From the NCBI GenBank assembly GCA_008729055.1, contig SDUX01000004.1, positions 4,666,559 to 4,730,558 on the forward strand: DNA of 64,000 nt, read 5' to 3'. Below, piece by piece: positions 1-9,324 of this stretch (position 1 is its first letter; each line of letters opens with the position of its first letter). The position numbers were made by a program, and so were the translations under genes. The notes under the pieces were generated by a model. It was given only the letters and a program-made list of their open reading frames with translations. It was not told where the DNA came from and made no database searches. This DNA comes from Pyropia haitanensis (taxonomy: Eukaryota; Rhodophyta; Bangiophyceae; Bangiales; Bangiaceae).

Positions 1-1149
1 GGCTTCCAGGACTCCCTCGTGCTCAAGCGCTTCCTGTTTATGGTGGTGACCAACTTTGCAACCGTTTTTTATCTCGCCTTTGTGCGGCCGCTGCTCGGCG
101 CAGACGTGGTCGGTGGCGGCTGCGAGCGCGGGTGGGTCGTGGTGGCCGTCGATGGTGGCCGTGGGCGGGCGGTGCCTGGCAGCTGTTTGAGCCAGCTCCA
201 AACGCAGTTGCTGAGCACGGCGATTACCAAGGCGACGCTCCAGCAGCTGCTCGAGGTGGCCCTCCCGTGGGCTATGGCCGCCGTGCGACGCGAACTCGCC
301 CGGCGACGAGGGGACGGAACGGTGAGCCGCTACGTCTTGGAGCTGGCCCTGCCCGCCCACGAGGCCGCGGTGAGCGTCGAAGACTACGCCGAGCAGATCA
401 TCCAGTACGCGTACGTGGCGCTCTTTGGCCTCGCTTCCCCCGCCGTCGCTCTCATCGCCGCGGTCAATGCAACAGTGGAGACCCGCTCCGACGCGTTCAA
501 GCTGCTCACCCTCTACCGGCGGCCGGAAGTCGACGACAGCACCGGCGGGGGGGGCGGCATTGGCGCGTGGGCAGGGGTGCTGCAGGCGCTTGCGCTGGTG
601 GCGGTGCCGGCCAACCTTGCCGTCGTGCTGCTGACGAACGACGGGCTCGCGCCGCTGCTGTATCGGGACGCGTACGACTCGCCACCCGCGCCGTCGCCTG
701 GCGCCACTGCGTCCCTGCCGCGCACGCCCGCATTGACGGCGGTGGTGGTGGCGCTTGCCGCCGAGCACCTCTTGCTGTGTCTCCGCGTTGCGGTCGGCGC
801 GGCGGTCCGCGACACCCCGCGGTCGACTACCGTGGCGGCGGCGCGGCGGCGTTATGACGCGTGGCGGTGGGGCGTGGGTGGCTCTGAGGAGGCGGCGTTT
901 GTGTTGGGCGCGGCGGGCCAGGAGGACCTCTCTACTGGACGTGGAAGGGCGGGCGAGGAGGCTGCGCAGGTAACAAGAGGGGGAGGGGGTGAAGCGCAGG
1001 ACTGGCGAGCGTACGTAGAAGCCACGGACGTGCTGTCAGACGTAGAGGGGGATGGCGAGGGGGGGCGCGTAGCGGAGCGGGGGATGGGCGGGGACCTCGA
1101 CGTGGAAGCCGGGCGGGAGCACTTCTGTCGGCCGCCACACCGCTCGTAG
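1..1149 (+). CDS. Anoctamin/TMEM16 family membrane protein, C-terminal part (5' end outside window)
   Basis: The frame is open from base 1, so the gene starts upstream of the window. The protein shows the C-terminal half of an anoctamin: a hydrophobic segment (FLFMVVTNFATVFYLAFVRP), a block containing CLSQLQTQLLS and ITKATLQQLLEVALPW, an amphipathic segment ending in EDYAEQIIQYAYVALFG, then the family signature around ETRSDAFKLLTLYRRPE. Two further hydrophobic helices follow, the second near AEHLLLCLRVAVGAAVRDTP, as in the last anoctamin helix. Anoctamins are Ca2+-activated chloride channels or lipid scramblases of the plasma or ER membrane; which activity applies here cannot be told. The last ~100 residues are a Gly/Glu-rich cytosolic tail. 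No intron is needed in this part. A degraded copy of the segment encoding TVAAARRRYD lies at 3297-3413. Confidence 0.85.
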   Translation, partial: GFQDSLVLKRFLFMVVTNFATVFYLAFVRPLLGADVVGGGCERGWVVVAVDGGRGRAVPGSCLSQLQTQLLSTAITKATLQQLLEVALPWAMAAVRRELARRRGDGTVSRYVLELALPAHEAAVSVEDYAEQIIQYAYVALFGLASPAVALIAAVNATVETRSDAFKLLTLYRRPEVDDSTGGGGGIGAWAGVLQALALVAVPANLAVVLLTNDGLAPLLYRDAYDSPPAPSPGATASLPRTPALTAVVVALAAEHLLLCLRVAVGAAVRDTPRSTTVAAARRRYDAWRWGVGGSEEAAFVLGAAGQEDLSTGRGRAGEEAAQVTRGGGGEAQDWRAYVEATDVLSDVEGDGEGGRVAERGMGGDLDVEAGREHFCRPPHRS

Positions 1150-1520
1150 CGGCAAGAGCAACAATGAAAGGAATTCATCATCTGGCGTGCGCACCGCCGC
1201 GGCGGGTGCGCGCCGACGCGATCGCCGCTGCCTCTGCCGCCGAGCGATGCCCCACTCCAGCCGTGAGCCTCACCACGCCCCGAGCAGCAACACCACCCCT
1301 GGCCGCGTGGCGTTTCACCGCCCCACACGCCGCTGCCTGCGCGCGCAGCACCTGCCCGACGCCGCGCCGCTCCGCGTCCCCACCGCCCTCTGCACGTGCC
1401 CAGACAGCCCGACCCCGACCCGCGGGCCGCCGCCGGGCCCCATGGCGTACGCGACGTAGCGGACCACTGTGTTCCACCCCGTACAGTTTGGTGAAAGCAA
1501 TCCGCGTCGAGCAACACCAC
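1150..1520. other. Intergenic, no supported gene
   Basis: This stretch follows the anoctamin stop. It is GC-rich and open in several frames, but the conceptual proteins are only Ala/Arg/Pro-rich composition and show no domain. It probably holds the anoctamin 3' UTR. Confidence 0.5.
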
Positions 1521-1564
1521 GTGCTGGCTGTCCGTCGCTGGCATGCTGGCTGCCCGTCGCTGGC
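1521..1564 (+). repeat. 22-bp tandem duplication
   Basis: Two adjacent 22-bp copies of a GTGCTGGCTG-TCCGTCGCTGGC unit (1521-1542 and 1543-1564) differ at two positions. The second copy contains an in-frame ATG at 1543, upstream of the more natural ATG at 1570 of the following ORF. Confidence 0.85.
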
Positions 1565-1569
1565 ACTCC

Positions 1570-2411
1570 ATGCGGATTGAGGTGGGCGGCAAGACGTACG
1601 TTTTCTACCACCGGGACATGCTGGACGTGGGCGTGGATGAGATTCTCAAGGCCCAGACTGTGCAGCTGGTGGGGGAGGCGCTGCCGCCCAACGACTCGGC
1701 CGACCGCAGGTTGCACACGTTGAACTCTGACTTGTTTGCACACGAGCAGGAGGAGGTGCTGCGCCTTCACGGCCGGCACGCAAGCGAGATGGGCGTGTTC
1801 ATCGTCGCAGGCGGAAGTGCTGCTGCAGCAGGAGCGTGCGGCCGCGCAAGAGGACCGCGCGGAACAAGGGCTGGGCAGCCCACTGGGCAAGCACGCGGAG
1901 CGGGCGGCGCCGGGGCGCGGAACGCGGGTCACCCTGGCGTCCGTGGCGGGGCGGCCAGGTCTGGTTGCTGTTGCTGCCTGTCTCGGCGTGGACCCGGACG
2001 TCACCGTGGACGTGGCGAGATAAGGCCGGCTGCGGTGGGGACGAGCGGGGGAGGGGGGGGGGGGGGGTTGGGTGAGGATAGACTGGACGCGGCTGCTAGG
2101 CCATAGACGACTTGATCGGGTTTGACGGCGCTGAACCCCTTTTGAATTCAGTTGGCGTTAGGATCAACTACAAATTTGAAGCCTTGTCTCCGCCCTATCG
2201 GGTGCTCGACGCGCACCCAGTGGTCGGTCCGCCCTATCATCCGTCGTCTTCCCCCCCCCGCAGCGGGGGTGTGCCACCCTCCTGCCTCCCCCCCCCCTCG
2301 CCGTCCCCTCCCTCCCCCCGAGGAGGAGCCGTTTGAGGTGCTGCAGGCGCGCTCAGACGCGCTGCACAATGGCCTCAACGCCGCCACCGCCGTCGGCTCC
2401 ATCCTACAGTG
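1570..2411 (+). pseudogene. Unrecognised gene or gene remnant with broken frames
   Basis: From the ATG at 1570 the frame reads as ordinary protein (MRIEVGGKTYVFYHRDML, LKAQTVQLVGEALPPND, HTLNSDLFAHEQEEVL) to about 1800. The natural continuation (AEVLLQQERAAAQEDRAEQG, RVTLASVAGRPGLVAVA) lies in another frame up to a stop near 2023. A third piece (LIGFDGAEPLLNSVGVRINY) follows at 2112-2220 and a fourth (EEEPFEVLQARSDALHNGLN) at 2320-2411. The composition is much less biased than in shadow frames, so real coding ancestry is likely. Either several short introns and frameshifts are present or the gene is decaying. Possible splice signals flank the last piece: GT near 2220, and a pyrimidine-rich tract ending in AG at 2265 or near 2320. 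I do not recognise the family. A ~60-bp segment that includes the last codons is repeated at 2887-2949. Confidence 0.4.
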
Positions 2412-2470
2412 ACGGAGGCATGGGGTGAATGAGGTTCAGGATCAGAGCCAGAAAAGCAAAGTTCATTCAC
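2408..2470 (+). repeat. Direct repeat, copy 1
   Basis: About 63 bp containing GACGGAGGCATGGGGTGA and GAGGTTCAGGATCAGAGCCA recurs at 2887-2949 in the same orientation with only a few differences. The copies are 479 bp apart. Confidence 0.85.
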
Positions 2471-3296
2471 GCAGAGTGGCAGACACCCCAGGTGCGAAGC
2501 GGCTGCTCAGGGACTCGGGGACTCGCGTATGTGGGACGGTCGCATTTTTTTTCTGCATGACGCGCACTTCAGCCAGCGCTGTTCCTACACGTAGCCACCA
2601 CCCTACACAACATGCCCTAGCCTATCCATCCACCCACGACCCCACCATTCAAGAGGCCCAGCTCACAGAGCGGACTTCGTCTCCACGTCTGCCCAGCTCC
2701 CACCCCCTCCACCCCCTCATCGCTGCCCCCCTCATCGCTGCCCCCCTCATCAAGCCCCCACACAAATAACATATCTCTCGTGCCGTCGTCTTCATGGTTC
2801 TTCTTCGTCAGCTTGTTCATACTGCTCCTGAACAAGAAAGGTCAACCAGAAAAACAGCGTTTGCTTTCCAGACCAGCAACAGGTACAGCGACGGAGGCAT
2901 GGGGTGAGAGAGGTTCAGGATCAGAGCCAAAATAGCAAAGTTCATCCAAAAAAGTACATCGACCGACTCACCAAAAACACCACCAGATGCAACAGCACTC
3001 GTCCAGGTTGCCGCCTCACCACTTACCACACCGTTCAGCTCATCCTCCTCATTCTCTTCTCCCGCGTGATCAACGGTCCGCGCATCGCAATCTCCGTTTC
3101 CGCTCTCCTCTCGCATCAACCCGTGAACGTCGCCTCGTACCGTGGAGGATGCCAGGCGTGGCCTGCGTCATGGCAGCGGCCGCCACCGGCCGGTAGCCGC
3201 AGGCGCCGTGTCGGTCTGGTGGCGGGATGACAGCGGCTGCCATTGGGGAATCGACACGGAGGGCACGCGCCCCCGCAACGGTGGGCGGTGACCACA
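2471..3296. other. Intergenic, AT-richer than the surroundings
   Basis: No convincing gene. The stretch contains a small C-rich tandem at about 2716-2757 (CTCATCGCTGCCCC units), direct repeat copy 2 and T-rich stretches. Confidence 0.5.
2887..2949 (+). repeat. Direct repeat, copy 2
   Basis: Second copy of the 2408-2470 sequence. It ends in AGCAAAGTTCATCC where copy 1 ends in AGCAAAGTTCATTC. On the minus strand both copies read as a short hydrophobic peptide (MNFAxLALILNL), but no gene is evident. Confidence 0.85.
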
Positions 3297-3413
3297 GGTC
3301 GACGACGGTGGCGGCGGCGCGGCGGAGATACGACGTGCGGCACTGACTCGTGCAAGGTTGTATCGAGGCGGCGTTGGTGACGGGCGCGGCGGGCGACGAA
3401 GACCTCTGGTCAG
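3297..3413 (+). pseudogene. Degenerate copy of the anoctamin tail segment
   Basis: This stretch aligns to 821-937 of the anoctamin gene. Conserved words include GGTCGAC, GGTGGCGGCGGCGCGGCGG (GTGGCGGCGGCGCGGCGG in the gene), GAGGCGGCGTT and GGGCGCGGCGGGC. Conceptually it reads TVAAARRRYD then a stop, then EAALVTGAAGDEDL, against EAAFVLGAAGQEDL in the parent. The stop and small length changes make it non-functional. It ends 62 bp before the tRNA gene. It looks like an old partial duplication. Confidence 0.75.
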
Positions 3414-3475
3414 TAAGCTTGTTCAATATGTGAAAATAAGTGAGAAAATATTTAGTGACGCAACGCGACCAGCAA

Positions 3476-3562
3476 TCCGCGTTAGTCTAGTGGTTAGGAT
3501 ACCTGTCTCTCAGCCTGAGGTAAAGTGCACAGGTGGCCCGGGTTCAATTCCCGGACGCGGAA
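3476..3562 (+). tRNA. tRNA-Glu(CTC) with a 15-nt intron
   Basis: The acceptor stem TCCGCGT pairs with ACGCGGA (3555-3561), with discriminator A at 3562. The D arm is TAGTCTAGTGGTTAGGATA. The anticodon stem CCTGT (3502-3506) pairs with ACAGG (3529-3533), and the T arm is CCGGG-TTCAATT-CCCGG. The anticodon CTC is at 3509-3511 and A37 is at 3512. A 15-nt insertion (3513-3527, GCCTGAGGTAAAGTG) sits exactly after position 37, the canonical place for eukaryotic nuclear tRNA introns. It contains CCTGAGG, which can pair with the anticodon region. The internal A box and B box (GGTTCAATTCC) are both intact. Confidence 0.96.
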
Positions 3563-3573
3563 AGCGGTGTGCC

Positions 3574-3585
3574 TTTTATTTTTTT
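3574..3585 (+). terminator. RNA polymerase III T-tract terminator
   Basis: TTTT at 3574-3577 followed by T7 at 3579-3585 lies about 12 bp past the mature tRNA end, a normal Pol III stop position on the coding strand. Confidence 0.85.
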
Positions 3586-4682
3586 CATGTCTGTGTTGGC
3601 TCGTGCTGCGTTGCACGCTGATGTCCAAAGCGGCAGGAGTTCAGCGAAGTCTTTCCCTTCAGATCCCTCTTCTGTGCCGCAGTGGCTCCGCAATCGCCGC
3701 CTGCGTGCCGACCGCGATGATACAGAGTGTCTGCGGCATGCGGCGCTAGAGATACGGGCGGTAGTGTCTGAAGCGACAACGGTGAGTACGTCGCGAATGG
3801 CATGAGGTAAGGCGCAGCGGGAAACGCACGTGGACTGGTTGGCAGCCTGGTGAGAATGTAGCTGTCTGGCTCTTGACAAGTTGAAATTCCCGCGCTGAGC
3901 GCCACATAGCTGTGCAAGATCAAGCTGAACATGAATGGAGCATTTCACCGCTGCCTGGTCGAGTACGTACACATCGTCTTGCCGTCTCCACCTACACCCA
4001 AAACACCAAGGAGGAGAGCTTAACAGAAATAGCAGCGTCTCAGCGGCTAACGCGGCGGCCTCTACCTGCTCACCGGCTCTGGACGCTTCCTTTGCCGTTC
4101 ATGGCGTGACAACGGCTGTGCCGCGGCCGCGAGGGTTTGCCCAGCAGACGCGCCACCCAGCGCCGCATGACCCGACCTGATTTTTCATTGCTGTTGTCAA
4201 TAGTTTAGAACTTTCGTGTCGCGCTGCTGAATTGGTGTTGACTGTAAAATAAGTACTACTAGTTGGAGACATCCATTGTGGTGATTGAAGCTGTGAACTT
4301 GTGAGGCTCGGAATTGGCGGATCCGTGCCAGTCCACGATGCGCACCTGGCGCGCCCCTCTGGTGTGCGGCGCCGCAACGGCACAAACCCGGCTCGCCACA
4401 CGCTCTTCCCTCTCCGCCCCAGAGTTGGTCGACGCTCGCCAACACCGCTACAGCCTGCGCGCGCTGCCGCTGCGCCTCGCCGCTCCGCTTCATTCACTGC
4501 CTGCGGCTATCGACTCGCAGCAGGGGCCAAGTTGAACTGGTCTGGGGAGCGGGTGGTGGGGGCGCGCTCCTTGGCCGCTGCATCAACCCGCCGCCCGCGC
4601 TGCCGCCCTGTCTGCGCCCGTGTTCCCTCCCCCCCTGCCCCTGTTTCCAGCAGGCGTCGGCCTGGGAGCGGTTTTGTTGAGC
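3586..4682. other. Intergenic region upstream of the 4683 gene
   Basis: No gene is supported. Short open frames on both strands have no domains. A relatively AT-rich patch at about 4180-4310 may be promoter sequence for the gene starting at 4683. No TATA box can be assigned with confidence. Confidence 0.45.
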
Positions 4683-7499
4683 ATGGGGCCTCCGCCGATG
4701 GGACCGACGGCAGCGACGGCTCCGCCGGCGGCGCCTCAGCTCAAGACCAACGGCGCGCCGGACGACGTGGCGGCGCCCGCGCCAATGGACGCTACGGGCG
4801 TGTCACCGCGAGCGGGGGCTAGGGGGGCTGCTCCGGCTCAGGCGGGTGCTTCCACAGCAGGTACGCGTGCATGGCTTCCGCTCATCTTGGCACCTGGCTT
4901 TCTTGCTTTTCGTTTTGTCCTTGCGCGAACGAGTGTGTGGACAGTTTGTGCGCGCGCGGCGTTTGTGCCGTTTTCTGGTTGTGTATTCGCACGTCTTGGG
5001 TTTTATGCTGACTGTTTGTTCTGTTCGGCACTCTTTCTTGCATCCCTTGTGGTTTCTCTGTTGTTGTTTTTTGTCTGTTTCCTCGTTTCCGTTGTGCCAG
5101 ATGCCCCTTCAGAGGCAGACGGAAAGGCTGTGTCCGCGCGTGTACCTGCAGTCACCCTGTCCGAGTCGGGAAGCGACCCCCGGCTCCTAGGTGCCCGCCG
5201 CAAGCGTCCCCGACCTGTCGACGCGACAGACGGGGTCATTTCTGCCGACAAGGCACCATCGTCGCCGCCCTCTGCGAGTCCCAGTGCTGGTGGCCGCGCA
5301 TCTGCCATTGCCGCGGAACGTTCCGTCGTCTCGGCTGGCACTCTTTCGGAAGCGGGCCCTGCGGGTGGTGCGGCCACACGGGGCGACGGTGTCGGCGCTG
5401 ACGCGCCTGTGCGGGCGCCCAAGAGGTCCAAGCCTCTAGCCACGACCGCCAGTGGTGACGATGGCGGTGCCGCAGACGGCGGCGGGGGTGTGGCCGGCGC
5501 CGCGACTGCCAACGGACCGTCACCTGCTTCAGCGACTCTCCTTGGTGTGTCCACCACCCCCGATGGAGGGCCCGTCGGTGGTGCGACCGCCGCGACCGCC
5601 ACCGCGGGTGGCGGCACTGCTCCGCCAGGCACCACTGGCCGCGTGGCGGCGGGCGACCAGCCGCCACCTCCCGACGGTCGTGATGGTGTTGCGGGCGACG
5701 ACTCAGCCGGGGCCCCGCTCGTGATCTACAACCGAGAGCACAACCTGTCGGCCGTGTTTGGCTCCTCATCGGGCTCCAAGGCCGCGGGCTCGCCTGGCAG
5801 TGCTGGCGCGGCCGCTGGCGGCGGCAGCGGCCCTGGGGGGGTCTCGGGGGAGGTACCGGGCGGCTTTCGAGGTGCTGGCTCGACCGGCAGGGACGGCCAC
5901 CCGATGGGCGTGACGGGGGCAGGCGCCGCGGGCGCTGCGGGCGTCGCCGGGGGGGGTGCTGCGGGTGCAGGCTCTGGTAGCCCGCTGGTGGCCTCCTCCC
6001 GCCCGCCCGTTGGCGATGAGCAGCCGGTGGCAGGCGGGGGCATGAGCGGCACCCTAAGTGGCACGGCGTCCCCTTCACCCGTGTCTGGGGTGCCGGCGGA
6101 CAGTGACGACAGCAGCGTCCAGAGGGAAATGGATGAGCTGGGCTCCTCTGAGGGTGAGTTTGGGGGGGATGTCAGCGACCCTTTCTTCGCCGATGAGCAC
6201 CACTTCTCTGCAGGCAGCGTCACGTCTGACGCAGACGATGAGGGCGACGATGGCGATGAAGTTGTTGCTATCGACGGCGACGGTGGCGGTGGCGGTGGCG
6301 GCGACGGCGGCGGCGACGGCGGCGGCGGCGACGACGACGACGGCGACGGCAGAGATGGTGAAGCCGGCAGCAGGGGCAGTCCGACCACGCGGGATCAGCC
6401 GCCATCACCCCCAGTGGCGAGCGGAAAGCCGTCGAGCAAGCGTGCACGCACCGCTCGTCGACGAAGCAGCTCCTATCCAGCCACTGTTGGTGGGGACCTG
6501 GGTAACGGGGACGGTGGTGAGTCGGGAGCTGAGGCAGCGGCGGCCGACGGCGGTCGCCGTACCACCACCCCAATGACGCAGGCCAATGGCCATTTTGGGG
6601 CGGCGGCGCCCAAGAGTGGCAAGCGCTTGCGCGATGAGAGCCGTCGCGTCGCCCGTCGCCGTGAGCACCGAACGTCAGCCGCTACCGCTACGGGTGGCCG
6701 CGCGGACACAGCTGCTGTGCGATCAAGCCGCGGCCGCAAGGGCCCTCCCGATGGGAGGAGGGCTGGCGGCAGCCCGGACAGATTAGACGGAGATGGCATT
6801 TTGCACTCGGTAGAGGCCTTGCGTCGGCTGCTGGCACTGCTGCGGAAGCTGCCCAAGCACCAAACCGACGTCCCGCCGCGGTGGGTTGCGTCAGCGGCAG
6901 CGGCCACGGGCTTCCCCGCCGACGTGGTTGGCGCTTACCTGGCGGCCGCAGCCGCCGAGCTGGCCGCTCTAGCCGCGCCAAGCAGTGGCGTCGCGCCTGT
7001 GCGGCCTGGGGCGTCCCGCCTGGCGGCGTACGTGGCGGCCGACCTGTTTCACGCCCGCCTCCGACGGGCAGCCGCAGCGGCGGCGATACTGGCGCTCCCC
7101 GACAGTGCAGAGAGTGCAGAGGAAGTGCGCAGCGGCGAAGACGGAGACTTCTTTGATGGTGGCGCTGACAGTAGAGGGGGTGCTGCCCGCGCTGCCGCTG
7201 CGGATGCTTCATGTGCACCCAGCGATAACAGCGACGGTAGCGGTGGCGACGAGCGGGGGCAGGGCGCACGTCGGCCACGCCGAGACCGCCGATTAACCAG
7301 GGTTACGGGGCGTACCGACAGTGACAGTGGTGGCGGCGGCGGCGGCAGCGGTGCCGGCTCGGGTGGGGGCAGCCCCGGCTACCGCGGCCGCGACCGCGGC
7401 CGCGGCAGTGGCAGTGGCAGCGGTGGTCGAGGGGGTCGGGCAACCACCCGCGGCCGTGGCAGCGGCGGCAGTGGTAGCGACGGAGGTCGCAGGCGAAGG

Positions 7500-7539
<40 letters not shown>

Positions 7540-8356
7540 GCAATGACTCTGGCGGTGGCAGCGGCAGCGATAGTGGCACAGATCGTCGGCGCGGGCGGCG
7601 ACGAGGTCGCCGCGCCGCCGCGGCCAACGTTCTCCCGGGCGTGCGGATTCCTGTGGGCGTTGGCGGCAGCGGCGGTACCGTTGTTGTTCCCCGCGTCGAG
7701 GTGGATACGGTACGGCTGCACGTGGAGCGGCAGGCCGAAGTCCTTGTCGCCCGCGACGTGGCCAGCGCCCGCAGCGCGTGGCAGCAGGATCTGTCCGACG
7801 TGCGCGCCCGCCTGGCCGCGGAGGCCGCCGAGATGTCCACCCTCGACGCGGAGCGGGAGCGCGCCGACGGGGCGCTTCGATCCGCGCGCGCGGCGGGCGA
7901 GCGGGAGGCGGCCGCGTGCGACGGGGTGGAGGACGAGCTTCGCGCCGCGCGGTTCCACGAGCTCGACGCGCGCCGGCGGCTAGACCGGGCGCGGCTCAAG
8001 CTGGCGGCCATGCGCGGCCACGTGGACGTGGCCACTGTGGACGCGCTGGCGATGGGCGGGGACGGCGGCCCGGCCGACGGCGGCGGGGCCGCCGCAGGGG
8101 CCGCCGCTGCCGACACGGATGATGAGCTGGCCGCCGACGAGCTGCTGCAAGAGCCGACGGAGCTGTCGCAACTTCGCTCCCTCGCTGCCATGCTCACGTC
8201 CGAGGTGGCGGACTGGGGCGCGCACGCGACGGAGGAGGCACGGCGGTGCCGGCTGCTTACCGCCACGCTTGTGCGGTTGGAGGAGGAGGTGGCGCGCGCG
8301 CGTGCCGCGGCGGGGTCCGCGGGCGGTTTGGGCGGCCCCGGGGGGGAGGTGCCGCC

Positions 8357-8360
<4 letters not shown>
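4683..8360 (+). CDS. Large low-complexity protein with C-terminal coiled coil, one intron
   Basis: Proposed exons are 4683-4860 and 5101-8360, giving 1145 residues. The start is the first in-frame ATG, in a good context (GAGCATGG). The 240-nt intron begins CAG|GTACGC and ends TTGTGCCAG. It is T-rich and a multiple of three without stops, so intron retention would stay in frame. The protein is mostly Gly/Ala/Ser/Asp-rich, with an acidic tract around EGDDGDEVVAIDGDGGG and basic patches such as SSKRARTARRRSSSYP. A compact helical stretch (SVEALRRLLALLRKLPKH, PPRWVASAAAATGFPADVVG) lies two-thirds along. A long charged coiled coil (from about VDTVRLHVERQAEVL to ATLVRLEEEVARARAA) precedes the stop. 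I do not recognise a family; basic clusters and coiled coil hint at a nuclear or scaffold protein. A G7 run at 8340-8346 just before the stop may hide a frameshift into the next open frame. Confidence 0.65.
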
Positions 8361-8761
<401 letters not shown>

Positions 8762-9324
8762 GGCGGCGGCTCGGGGCGAAGCTCGCTGCTGTGGTCGTGT
8801 CCTTTTTTTTGTTTTGTTTGTTGCTCGCATCGTCATCTCTTGGGTTATTGTTTTGTGGCGTCTCGGTGGGGGTGCGTCGGCGTGTTCTTGATTCCCGCTT
8901 GCTTGAGGCACGTTTGATTCCCGCCCTTTCTTCATCCTCTGTCTTTGGACGACCGTTGCCCTGAGGGGCACGCCGGCCAGTGAGCATGTCCTGTACGTTT
9001 GTCACGGGCCGCGTTCAAGTGAGTCCAGAGTTCAAGTGAGACCAGCGCCCGCCCATGCACCAGTACCCACACAAACAGGCCTGAAAAGGGTTTACATGAC
9101 AAGGCGAGCTGGCCAGCCAAACCGGCGGGTGGCACCAGCGCGCCACGCAACCTCATCGCAGCACCGCTGCGCCGCACAGCGGCGGGCGGGCCCACGCATA
9201 AAAAAGGCGATTGCATAAAGAGCGGGTCCCGGGTGGCCTCCCCCTGCGCAGTTGGGGGGGGGGAGGGGAGGGGAGGGACTGTGGTCCGCCTCAAGCCCCG
9301 ACCCCCTGGGGGGCCCCCCTCCGC
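8762..9324. other. Convergent intergenic region
   Basis: Lies between the 3' ends of the plus-strand coiled-coil gene and the minus-strand CBS gene. T-rich stretches at 8798-8860 suit a 3' UTR of the former. No gene is seen. Confidence 0.5.

Noticed and set aside
2817..3119. 100-codon minus frame with a hydrophobic end overlapping direct repeat copy 2
   Set aside because: The hydrophobic part comes from the repeat itself, and the equivalent frame in copy 1 stops early. No further support.
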